Source: Toxonevra muliebris
Taxonomy: Eukaryota; Arthropoda; Insecta; Diptera; Pallopteridae
Direction of reading: 5' to 3'
Assembly: GCA_963691655.1 (NCBI GenBank)
Contig: OY829329.1
Span: 19,110,708-19,174,707, forward strand
DNA: 64,000 nucleotides
The notes below the pieces were generated by a model. That model searched no databases. It saw only the letters and a list, made by a program, of their open reading frames with translations, and had not been told where the DNA came from. The position numbers were made by a program, and so were the translations under genes. The first letter of the stretch is position 1. Each line of letters begins with the position of its first letter. Positions 37,484 to 47,605 of this stretch are shown in pieces.

Positions 37484-37848
37484 GCGTTTCCCCGGATGCA
37501 AAATCAGAAAAGCTGCTTTCAAAGTGTGTTAGAAACGCGTCGCTGAGTGCTTCTGTTTGGCAAAGCGGACGTCATTTTTGTGATCATATTATTTTTCTGA
37601 TTTTTCAGGTCAGCATGACTTCTAAAAACTTTGACAGTTGACAAACTCGACACAACTTCGAAATCATCCAAAAGTTATATAAATATATTTTTAGAAGAAA
37701 ATTAAAACATTTCACAAATTAGAATTTAATGATTTTCAAAAATTTTACAACAATGCAACATGCCGTTTCTAAGACGCAAACGCTGATTACTGATTTTTGA
37801 TCAATCACTTCGAAATCAACTTTTCTGATTTGCACCAGGGAAACGCAC
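37484..37848. mobile_element. Small inverted-repeat element (MITE-like)
   Basis: The left arm (37484-37526) reads GCGTTTCCCCGGATGCAAAA and continues TCAGAAAAGCTG. The right arm (37808-37848) is its imperfect reverse complement, AACTTTTCTGATTTGCACCA followed by GGGAAACGCAC. The spacer is AT-rich and non-coding. Target-site duplications were not resolved. Confidence 0.6.
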
Positions 37849-38128
37849 AGAGAATCAAAAAGAAAAATTAAATATTTAGGAGAAAACATCAATTATTATG
37901 TATCTTGTTTCACTTCAACTGCAGCACCTCTACCATTTGTTTAGCTCCTCCACCTTTGCTGTCCATACCTCCGTTATGAGCTGCTCTTCCCGTGCACTAC
38001 ACAAAATTTTTTTATATTTTCATTTCTCCATATTATTAAAGTTGTAAGCAAAGTAAAATATAAATGTCAGAATAGAAATCTCAGAGCGAATTCACTTCAA
38101 TATTCATTCCAGTAAACGCATCCAGTGG

Positions 38129-40208
38129 CCTATTTCACCAACTTATAAATATGTGAATTGTAAGGAAATTCTCACAAAATTGTAAAAAAATCTTTAAATG
38201 TGGTTTCATCCAATTCCTACAATTGTGAATTCGGACTTGTAAATTACAAGTACTTGTAATAACAAATTTTTCAATATTTGTTTGACCAAACAGGATTTGT
38301 AGTTGTAATTTACAAGTAACAAATTTGTAGAAATGCTACTATTTTGTAGTTTTTTGTTTCACCAAAGAGACGACTAATCACAAATTTGTAACATTTGTAA
38401 GAATTTCTTACAAAAAAAAATCGCCTGTAAAATGGGTACAATTGTTTATTTTTCCTTTTTCATCATACTTTTAGCAGTCTGTTTTTATATTTACAGTTTT
38501 TAATCAGCATCTTAAGAATGTAGATTAACTTAAAAAAATTTTTTAAGTTAATAAACATATCTACCAAAGGGCATAGCCGGGTTTCCATGTCAGAAATGCC
38601 CCCAAACCAAATCAAGTTTCTCATGAACCCTTTTGAAGCACTTGCTTTAAGAATGATTTGGCTAAATTGTCAGACCAATATCTGTAATTTTTAATGAGTA
38701 ATGGCGGATTTTGTAAATTTCGTTTTTCGCGTTTTTCAGCCTAACTAAGAAAAATCTGAAAAAATTCACAGTAATTTTTTGGTTATGGAGATACATTTGA
38801 AATTTTTTCGCGAATTTTTTAACGTGAAATTCGCGGTGAAAAAAATCGCGAAAATTTCTACATACGGTTTTTTCATACTACTCTGATTTTTCTTATATAA
38901 ATAAGAGTTTTCCAAGGATCAATTTTTTTTTTTAAATTTTGTTGGCTTCACATGAAAGCCTAATGCAATTACAACAACAAACAATTCCATGATTTACTTA
39001 CGTAGAGTGAGTGGTTTGGTTCTAATGTAAAAAATTCGGTTTCTGCATTATTCTGGAAAAAGTGTACCTCGTAGGTTATTCCGATGTTGTGTCCGATGAC
39101 CACCTATAATTTTTTGCAAGAAACATTTTCTCCAAAGACAGTATAATAGTTTTTCCAACGATTCTCGTTTTAACGGCCATTTCAAGAGGAAGGGTAAAAG
39201 ATGGAGGAAAAGTGTATACTCAAAAATTGTTTACCTCTTTGTGTTTAACAACTTTGCTAGGGTGGTAAAAACAAATTTTTGAGTTTTCATAAATAAAATG
39301 TTCAAAAAAAAAATTCTGCGAAAATAACAGATGGCTGATAGTTAATAGCTGTAATTGATTTTTTCATGGACTAATGGCATTTCATATGGAATGCTAATTT
39401 CGGTTTTTAATTTTTTTGACTCCCGTCCACAGCTTGGAAAAATCTGAAAAAATTGGAGTATGAGTATTCGCAAGCGACTATTTACATAGGAAAAATTAGA
39501 GTGGTAAACCTATTTTTAGTATGAAAAAATCGCATATAAAAATTTTCGCCATTTTTTTCAACGCGTAAGAAAATTCGCGAAAAAATTCCAAATATGTATC
39601 CAAAACCAAAAAATCACTGTGAATTTTTTCAGATTTTTCCTATGACTACTTAGGCTGAAAAACGCGAAAAACGAAATTTACAAAATCCGCCATTACAAAT
39701 TCAGATAATGGTCTGACAGTTTAACCAAATCATTCTTAAATCAAGTGCTTCAAAAGGGTCTATGCGAAACTTGATTCGGTTTGGGGCATTTCTGACATGG
39801 AAACCCGGCTATGCCCTTTTAAAATGACTTTAGTTTTCTTTATGTATATATAAAAAAAAAATTTTTTAAAATAATTAATTTGAATATTTTTAGGTAGAAA
39901 TACCTCTTAATCAAAGAAGCCGCGAAAATTTTAATTTGTTCGCTCATTGGTAAATGTTATCATACATTAGTGTCACAAATTTGTATAAAAAAAATTGGTT
40001 ATTTACAAATCATACGAAAATTTCGTGAAACGTCATTTTTTTTACACTTGTAATGTACAAGTGCTCTCTTACAACTTTTGTTGCCTCTTATTACAAATTT
40101 GTGAATTTGAGAGTTGTAACTTATGAAACGAAAAATGGTTTTACACATTTGTAATTGTAATTCACAAGCAAAAATTTGTAATTGTAAATTGTATTTGGTG
40201 AAATAGGG
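38129..40208. mobile_element. Inverted-repeat element with ACAAATTTGTAA-rich arms
   Basis: The termini CCTATTTCACCAA (from 38129) and TTGGTGAAATAGG (to 40208) are inverted copies. Both subterminal regions are filled with short motifs such as TTGTAATTACAAG, ACAAATTTGTA and TTACAAGT in opposite orientations. The element is interrupted by the foldback element at 38566-39819, so its own length would be about 0.8 kb. No open frame of note and no clear TSD. Confidence 0.65.
38566..39819. mobile_element. Foldback-type element with arms of about 310 bp
   Basis: The left arm (about 38566-38880) starts AAAGGGCATAGCCGGGTTTC, and the right arm (about 39505-39819) ends with its reverse complement. The arms match through several long blocks: CATGTCAGAAATGCC, GGCGGATTTTGTAAATTTCG, GCGTTTTTCAGCCTAA, and GAAAAATCTGAAAAAATTCACAGT. 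The centre (about 38880-39500) is non-coding. Such long terminal inverted repeats without a gene point to a non-autonomous DNA transposon that can form a large hairpin. Confidence 0.8.
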
Positions 40209-40573
40209 CACAGGGTTGCATTACATTTTTTCTTATTACCGTGATTTCGTTTGACATATTTTTATATTCCGAAATTGAGCATTTCAACGCAGCTTCAGCC
40301 GAAACCATTGAAATGATCGAAACTAAGCAATTTTGGCTTAGTGGGAACATAGCATAAGAATAAAAAGAAATGCCAAAGAATAAATGGCCAAAAGAAAATT
40401 TTGTAAGTTCGAGCAACCCGGAAACTTTCACTTGGTCAAATATCTTGAAAAAAAGAGATTCTTAATGATCGCCAGTACGATCAAAAACACTAATGACGGT
40501 CCTCACCAAGGATTGTAACCCATGGCTTTGTTTACAGTAAACCCTTTACTCTTGATATTTCGAAAGCGTATAA

Positions 40574-41332
40574 CTAGTGATGATTCGATACAAGTAAATA
40601 CAATTAAAAACTCGATACTTTTCATTCGATTCAAGTACTTTTTTTACTCGATGCTATAACAAAAGTATTTTACTTGGGGTCGGAAAAAAGGGTCAGTATC
40701 GGATACTCGATTCTTTTGCAAAATATTTATTTAAAAAACTGAAATATTGCTATACAATATTTAAAATTGTGGACCATTTTATAATATTTTACAGCAATCA
40801 ATAATATATTTCAAAATGCTACTGCAAAATTATTCAAAATATTTCAGTCCATATTGCAATATTTCAATATATGACAATATTGCAGTACAGTATTGAAGTT
40901 CTAGAAGATATTTCAGGTCATGCATGTTCTACATAATGTTTATTGAAACCTTTTCATTAAAATATGAAAATATTTTTAACAAGGTGTTGATTAGTTTTCT
41001 TTCTATTATAAATGTTGTAGCGATTTGCTAGAAAATTAACGTCATTTCTATATGATTCACGTGTTTCCAGTGGAAATATCTCAAAACCATGATTTATTGG
41101 CGAAAAACTCGTGCTGAGTAGTGTAAACTGTAGGCTCAACCATGTTGTATCACAATGGGCCGTTCTGTCCTGAAGGTTTTCCTTTCCAACCACTTAAAAA
41201 AAGAGTAATTTGAATCTTTTAACGAGTATTCGATACAAGTACATATTCGATACTTTTTTCCGATATTTCCGGTAGCATCGATACTTTTATTCGATACAAG
41301 TAATGAGTAAAAGAATCGATACTCAGTGTGGC
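40574..41332. mobile_element. Possible second hAT-like MITE
   Basis: Both ends are packed with TCGATACAAGTA / TACTTGTATCGA motifs in opposite orientation (40574-40715 and 41215-41332), with putative ends TAGTGATGATTCGATAC and GTATCGATACTCAGTG. Dense palindromic TCGATAC motifs resemble hAT subterminal repeats. The termini do not match exactly and no convincing 8-bp TSD is seen. Confidence 0.4.
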
Positions 41333-41884
41333 ATAAAACACTAGCGCCTAAATTGATTGTGCATGGAACCGGCAGTAACATCACTCGATGGATTAGAAGT
41401 GGTGTTGTAATAAACGACACTACTCGAGAAAATCGTTCGATTAAGCGTTGCGAAACTCATTCCTCTTCCCAAGTCTTTGTCAGTGAGTTGTCAACCCCAA
41501 TCTACAGGTCTTTTTTTTTTGGCATTAATGCACCTAACCCGACGCCCTGCTCTTGGAAATTTAGAGGAAAAGACATGTTATGAATGACACACCCAATAAT
41601 TTCCTCAAATCAATCTCCGAGAAAAATCTCTCTTGGTGAAAAAGTACTTACGGGATCAACGTATGACTATAGATAAGTTATCCGCATGTGTTAAAAATAG
41701 CTTTATCAGTTGCCAAACAGGTTTTCGCTTTCTAAGCGCTTTAACAAGAAGCTACAATAAAAACCCCAAATAATCAGCTGTGCGCAACAAAGATAGCAAG
41801 TACTTATTTTTTGAAGAGCAAAAAATTTATTTTGGTAACTAAAATTATTATAAAATCGTTTAGGATTTAAATTTGACTAAAATA
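41333..41884. other. Upstream spacer of the first Nudix gene
   Basis: An open frame through 41326-41583 shows no motif I recognise. The 100 bp before 41885 is AT-rich 5' UTR/promoter-like sequence. No TATA box or initiator could be assigned with confidence. Confidence 0.4.
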
Positions 41885-44321
41885 ATGACACATAAGAAAC
41901 AAACAATTTGGAGAGAATCTGCTAGCCTCATAATAGCTGCGCAAAATGGCAAATTGGAAGCAAAAGGAGCTAGTGCTGAAGAAGATTACAATTACAAGGT
42001 ATAAAATATCTATGAGTGCCACAATTTAATATTTAAATCGTTATGATCTTGTTGCCAATTTAAATAGTTGCTGATGCTAAAACGTTCTGAGCGCACAGCA
42101 ATTGCTCCCAATCAAAGTGTCTATCCAGGTGGCATGCTCGAGAAGACCACCGACGAATCAGTGCAATGGTTGAAATATTTTGAAGATTTTGGAGTAACAC
42201 AGCAAGCACTAAAGCAACTGGTTGTTATAAGTGATCAAAGGCCACAAATACTAGCACCACAGGGTAATGGCTGTTATGATCGTTTCTTTAAGCAGTCACA
42301 AATTTGGGCAAGGTACAAAGTACAAAATAATCTAATATAAAATATAGCTAAATAATAAAAATTATTTTTCGTTGTATATAGAGAGATATCATTACGTCTC
42401 ACTGCGATACGTGAAACTTTTGAAGAAGTGGGTGTACTGCTCTGTCGCAATAAAGCTCAACTTAGTGAGGCGACAACAAATTGTTATGGTTATGTTGCAC
42501 AAGTAGATTTTGATAAAAAACATTGGCAACAAGTTGTGCACAATGATGCTTCACAATTTTTGCGACTATGTCAAGAATTACAAGTTGTACCAGATTTATG
42601 GGGTCTCCACGAATGGTCAGCCTGGGCTAGTCCTGCACCAATTACAAAAGGGTAAGTAATTGTATGTGTAACTATTGTATAGAGGGAAACTCATATTTTT
42701 ACTGAATTCTAGTAATGAAACTGCATTTTTCATAACGTGTCTTCCCGAGCCTCCTAACTTACTCATCGAATTGTCAGAAGTAAAAGAAAGCATGGTAAGT
42801 AAAGTGGGCCTAGAACTGATTTATAACAATTTGGTAATTAGAGGCTTAAAAATTGCATGCTAAGTGATTAATTTAATATAGCTGTGACCAGCACAGTCTT
42901 TTACTTATTATTAAATTCCGAATTAATTTTATTAAAAAAAAAAATAATAATATTTTGATTCCTTTCTTAAAGTGGTGTACACCAACAACATATCTCAAAA
43001 AGTTTCGCAACGATGAACTGTGGTTCCTACCACCACAAATTTATGAGCTTTCACGTCTCGTAAACGTTAAAACATTGCAAAAATTATTAACTTTTGCACA
43101 AAAACGTAGCTCAAAGGGTACCACACTTTATATGCCGGTAGCTTATGTTTGCAGCGATGGCATGGCTTCCGTTTTACCAGGTTTGATTATAAAAATGCCT
43201 ACTTTGTAATAACACAATCCAACAGATGAAAGTTTTTTCTTGCGATTGAGTAACCTAGATGCAATACTGAAAGAGAATATTGTGCTGAAAATTTTAGCAG
43301 ATATTTTTAGTAGGTTTTAGTAAATTTTAGATTCAAAACACTTCTCAATACTTTTCCAATACATACATTTTTAACATTTGTAATATACATAATATTTAGT
43401 AACAATCTCTAAAAATGGGGGTAAGGAAAAGAGTTGAGAGGTTGATGTAAAAACAAATCATGTTTCAATAATCACAAGGGACATTTTTCTCTCAGCCATT
43501 AAATTTGCAACTCTTTAAGTTTATATATTTACCCATCGATTACAGTGACATGAGTCCTCTGTCCCTCGAATTTCAGGTAAAATAAACTATGACGTGCTGG
43601 GCTATAACTTTCTTCAATAGAAATGTTTAGCACAATATCTTCTTTCAGCATTATATGACTGTTACTAACTTACTTATTTTGACAAAAGTAAAAGAAGTTG
43701 GTCTTGGTCGCCTCTAAAAGTTTCGGTGGAATGATTCCAAACCCAACGCACAACCATTGATGGTAGATTCCAAACCCAACGCACAACCATTGATGGTAGA
43801 TTCCAAACCCAACGCACAACCATTGATTCAAGGGAAAGCTGCAACACACATTAGTTCGATCTCTGGCGTATGCCAGATCACAATCCAGTGTAACCACGAG
43901 GAAGCAGTGTGCCAACTTGAGACGGAAGAGTGCAAAGATCAAATATAAACTCACTCGCTTATAAAAATTTTACAGACTTTAACTTGTGCCCTCCGCCACC
44001 ACCACCAGGCCCCCCATATATGTATATCACAGTTACTCTGTTGCAAAAACATTGTTGGACTGTGTACTTGCAATACAAATGTGTATATGTATAAAATCCT
44101 TTAATTTTATAGGTGACGATTTATATTTAAATGATCCACGTTCTGTTGACACTTTTATCAAGATAAATTCAACATTGGCAGAGTTTCGCGCAGAAGCGAA
44201 ACTTTTACATCGCATCGAGAATATGGGTATGCCGAATATGATGATATATTTCAATTTAGAACCACCTCTCAATGGCCATTTATCACCTATACAACAGTTA
44301 CATGGCATGAGTAAACTGTAA
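41885..44321 (+). CDS. NUDT19-like Nudix hydrolase, paralogue A (peroxisomal)
   Basis: This is a six-exon gene: 41885-41998, 42068-42312, 42382-42651, 42713-42794, 42973-43180, 44113-44321. The exons sum to 1128 nt, or 375 aa, and every junction is GT-AG. The N-terminal strand (WRESASLIIAA) leads into VYPGGML. After an insertion of about 75 residues comes the Nudix core RDISLRLTAIRETFEEVGVLLC, which holds the metal-binding RExxEExG. The split Nudix box is a feature of the NUDT19/RP2 family, whose mammalian member hydrolyses CoA and acyl-CoAs in peroxisomes. The protein ends GMSKL, a canonical peroxisomal PTS1, which supports that location. Intron 5 (932 bp) contains a 33-bp triple repeat. Paralogues follow immediately at 44.8-46.2 and 47.6-49.7 kb. 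The Drosophila CG10194/CG10195 group is the likely counterpart (from memory). Substrate is inferred from family. Confidence 0.92.
43735..43830 (+). repeat. 33-bp tandem repeat, three copies
   Basis: The unit TTCCAAACCCAACGCACAAC + CATTGATGGTAGA repeats exactly at 43735-43767 and 43768-43800. A third copy from 43801 diverges after CATTGATT. It lies in intron 5 of the first Nudix gene. The overlapping open frames on both strands are by-products of the repeat. Confidence 0.95.
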
Positions 44322-44817
44322 ATTTTATACTTTCCTAGTTTTTATATCAGCTGAATTTTTCAAGATTGGATATCAATTAGGATATTGCTTTAGTTATTTG
44401 GCTAATTCTTGTGCAAGTTGTGGTATATAATAAGTCAAGGTGTGCTAATTTTAATTACGTTGGGTATTATTTAAGTTTTTCCCCTAATATTAATGTATTG
44501 TTGTCTTTCTGTGAACCGACCTCGATACATATCCAGATAATTTTTTATATAAAAATAAACTTGGTCAATTCATTAATCATTTATTTAAGAAACAATATTA
44601 TGCGTAAAAACATTTTTACCCTTACATTTATTTTACATATAGCTAACATTTAACAAATATATTTTGGACTCATTTCCAGTCTGTGTAAATAAAAAAAATA
44701 AATTTTAAATGCATTAAGTTTAGGATTTAGGATGCAATTATTGCCTTAGAAATAAGTCTCAGTTAGGCTTGTAGATTGGTCCAATGTTGTATTGATTTTT
44801 AATAAATCTTTAATTTC
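44322..44817. other. Convergent 3' region between Nudix A and B
   Basis: The first two Nudix genes converge here, with about 496 bp between the stop codons. AATAAA motifs on the plus strand near 44554 and 44685 are candidate poly(A) signals for the plus-strand gene. TTTATT near 44580 and 44628 could serve the minus-strand gene, so the transcripts may overlap. Confidence 0.5.
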
Positions 44818-46186
44818 TTACAACTTTTCACGTACATCATTTGCATTCAAAGGATTTAATTGACCATCAGGAAGGGGAAAGTTCAAATGCAATCTTGCAA
44901 TATACTTATTAACATACTCCGTACGATGGACTTTCTTAACACCAGATCTAAATTTTTCCATAGTCTTATTAATTGGTGTAATTTCATTTGAAGCATTTGG
45001 GTCACTTGGATACATATCATCACCGGGATACATTGAAACAGAACCATCAGTGCATTTATACAGTACTGGCAGTATGAGTGTCGTACCATTTGTAGCACGT
45101 TGACGTGCAAAATCTTGCAACTGCTCTAATTTAGTAAAATTTAAAAGGCGTGATATCTCATAAAATTGTGGAGGAGGCAGATAAAGTTTTTCATTGAAAT
45201 AAGCGGTGAGGTAATCAATCGGTGTCATCCACTGGGCAAATTGAATTGAAACTTAAATTAAATACAAGATTTAAAAATTATTGGGAAATTTTCTTTTATA
45301 CCGCATAGTTTTCCACCTCGTTTTCTTCGAAAATCACATTGGGCATGTCATCCAGTGCCACCAAATAAAATGCTGTTTCAAATCTGAAAGTATCAAATTT
45401 TATATACAAACGTATGATGTAATTACATATAGCTACCGTTTCTTAAAAGTGGATGGGGTCAGCCATGCCGACCACTCATGTAAATTCCATAAGTCAGGTA
45501 CAATGTCCAATTCACAACAAAGTGTTAAAAATTTTGTATGATCGTTGTGCACCAAATGTTGCCAATGTTTGCGATCGAAATTCTCCAAAAAATTGCCACA
45601 TATACTGTTGGAATCACTTAATGATTTGCCATTACGACATATTAGTATGCCGACTTCTTCGAATGTCTCACGTATTGCAGTGATGCGCAGTGAAATTTCT
45701 CTATATGCACAGAAATTTTAAATTGTTTAGTATAATAATAATTGTTAATATCAAAACAAATACGATCTCTCACTTTCGTAAACTATCCTCACCAAGTCCA
45801 TGCCCATCATGCTTTGAGTATATACTTGGACGTGGTCCATGCAACTGTGTAAGTTCTTTAAATTTTTCTGCGCTCCCTCCATATTTATTAAAATGTTCCA
45901 GCCATTGCGGTGATTCGTCTGTCGATTCATGTACACCACCTGGGAAAACAGCAGATTTTGCAAAGAATGATGCTTTTTCGGGACGATTAAAAAGCAGCAC
46001 CTAAATACGTGTCCATTCATGTTGTATAAATAAGATTAAAATATTATGCATAAAATGATAAGTAAAAATTATATAATTTAATAAAAATACCTTGTAATCA
46101 AAATGTTTATGTGTCAACTTTTTGTCTCTTGCCAAAATAATTAAGCTAGACGATTCACGCCACTTTGTTACCAATTGTTTTGCCAT
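44818..46186 (-). CDS. NUDT19-like Nudix hydrolase, paralogue B
   Basis: This is a five-exon gene on the minus strand: 46186-46091, 46000-45774, 45700-45437, 45383-45302, 45231-44818. The exons sum to 1083 nt (360 aa) with GT-AG junctions. The start MAKQLVTKWRESSSLIILA aligns with paralogue A. AVFPGGVHESTDESPQWLEHF is followed by the Nudix core KEISLRITAIRETFEEVGIL. The last exon carries WMTPIDYLTAYF, LPPPQFYEISRLLNF and YPGDDMYPSDP without the intron that splits PGGDD in paralogues A and C. The protein ends VREKL. EKL is not a canonical PTS1, unlike the SKL ends of its neighbours, so peroxisomal import is less certain. It is inverted relative to both flanking paralogues. The catalytic RExxEExG is intact, so an active CoA/nucleotide diphosphatase is likely by family. 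Confidence 0.92.
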
Positions 46187-47605
46187 TTTCTTTTTGCCGC
46201 TGGAATTGTGTTTTGCTAAAAACGAAAGCAGCTCCTATCTGTAAATTTATAGTCACAGTAGTATATTTTGCTCAATTATCGCGTACTTTTTGGTATTATT
46301 ATATTATTTAAAAATAGCTACCACCAAGAGAGACTAGGTAGAAAATGTTCTCTCTTAAATGGAGGCTTGAACATTGTGGTCTAATGGGTTATTTAAGTTT
46401 AGTTTGCTCATAGACGATGAAACTTTTTGCTAGGTCCTCTCAAATTTTGTTGGAAAGAGAGGGTGAAACAACAGGGTATGTGCATAAATTATGAAGATTA
46501 TGCAAGAAGTAACAACACAAATGCACACAAGAATCAAATTGGTCCTAAAAGCTTTCTAGGTAAGAAAAGAAAAGCACTTACTGCTGTTCTTTGCAATCTC
46601 ACAAACAATTTTATTACACAGCCCTTACTCTCTCTAGTGTTGACATTTTAGTCCCTACGTATCAAGTTAAGCAAAAGCAATGCCAAAATAATTACCAAAC
46701 TCCTTTTCGAACATTGGAAACATAAAAAATCTAGGCATACGACATAATCACCACCTATGGCGTTTTGCAAAAAGAAAAGGAGATGCCAGTTGACATCCAA
46801 TTGCACTGTGAGATACTCATTCTTAAAAGGAAACGATAACTTGAGCACTACTGGCCAGGTAATCGCTAAAAAACCTACTGAAATTCCTCAGTAAAATTGC
46901 CTTATCTGACAAACGTGCTATTGGGAGTTCAATAGACCTAGTGGTCACACACGAAGTAAGACTACGGCTTCCATAAAGAAATTACTGCAGGATGATAGGA
47001 AATTTCTACTTGTATATTCATTTGTTAAAAGCTTAGTTCATTCCACTGTGCAACAGCTGATTCGTTATTTCTTATCAACAGCTGTTGCACATTATATACA
47101 ACAGCTGATGCAAATTTATGTAGCTAGTTTTGTCTGTATAGATTCCGCATTCCAAAAACATTTCACAGCTGTAATATATTCGAAGCTGTAAATATTCAAA
47201 GCTCCCTCAAATTTAAAGCCATTTCTATCTCAATTCCTGTATCATACGAACAGGAAAGGGCATCTTATCATACATCACCAAATAATGAATACCACCTTAA
47301 GCCATACCGATCAAGATACTTCATCAGACATTTTTATAACATTTCATCGCTGCTAATAAAATAATGACCAAGACATTTACAGCAGAGAAAAATGTGTTTG
47401 AACTATGCCTGAAACTCAAAAGATAAATAGATTCAATTGTGAGTTTCAGTGCTGTAAAGCGTAGACGTTGGCAAGCAGAAAATGCTTATTAGTTGATCGA
47501 CTGCTTAATATTTTTAATCTGCGATAAGGAACAAACTTCAAATTCCAAAATACGTGCAACGATACAAGAACACAAAAAGAAAAAAAAAGCAAGTGTAGAT
47601 CGAAA
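46187..47605. other. Divergent intergenic region between Nudix B and C
   Basis: About 1.4 kb lies between the starts of two divergently transcribed Nudix genes and should hold both promoters. A perfect 12-bp inverted repeat (GTGCAACAGCTG at 47048-47059, CAGCTGTTGCAC at 47079-47090) plus a third CAACAGCTG near 47098-47106 is the only notable structure. No open frame with a recognisable domain was found. Confidence 0.55.
47048..47106. promoter_or_regulatory. E-box-containing inverted repeat upstream of Nudix C
   Basis: GTGCAACAGCTG (47048-47059) and CAGCTGTTGCAC (47079-47090) are perfect reverse complements with a 19-nt gap. A third AACAGCTG follows near 47099. CAGCTG is an E-box core that bHLH factors bind. 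A regulatory role is inferred only from position, about 0.5 kb before the ATG at 47606. Confidence 0.35.

Larger units (their letters stand above)
37403..40352. repeat. Nested inverted-repeat elements
   Basis: The outermost arms share CTATG(C/T)TCCCACT(G/A)AGC--AAATTGC(G/T)TAGTTTCG and AATGGTTTCG, beginning at 37403 and ending at 40352. Within them lie a small inverted-repeat element (37484-37848) and a larger pair of nested elements (38129-40208 and 38566-39819). No transposase is visible. They are most simply non-autonomous DNA elements that inserted into each other. Confidence 0.6.

Noticed and set aside
43670..43954. A minus-strand frame with repeated QWLCVGFGIYH.
   Set aside because: It is produced by the 33-bp tandem repeat inside an intron, with no support as a protein.
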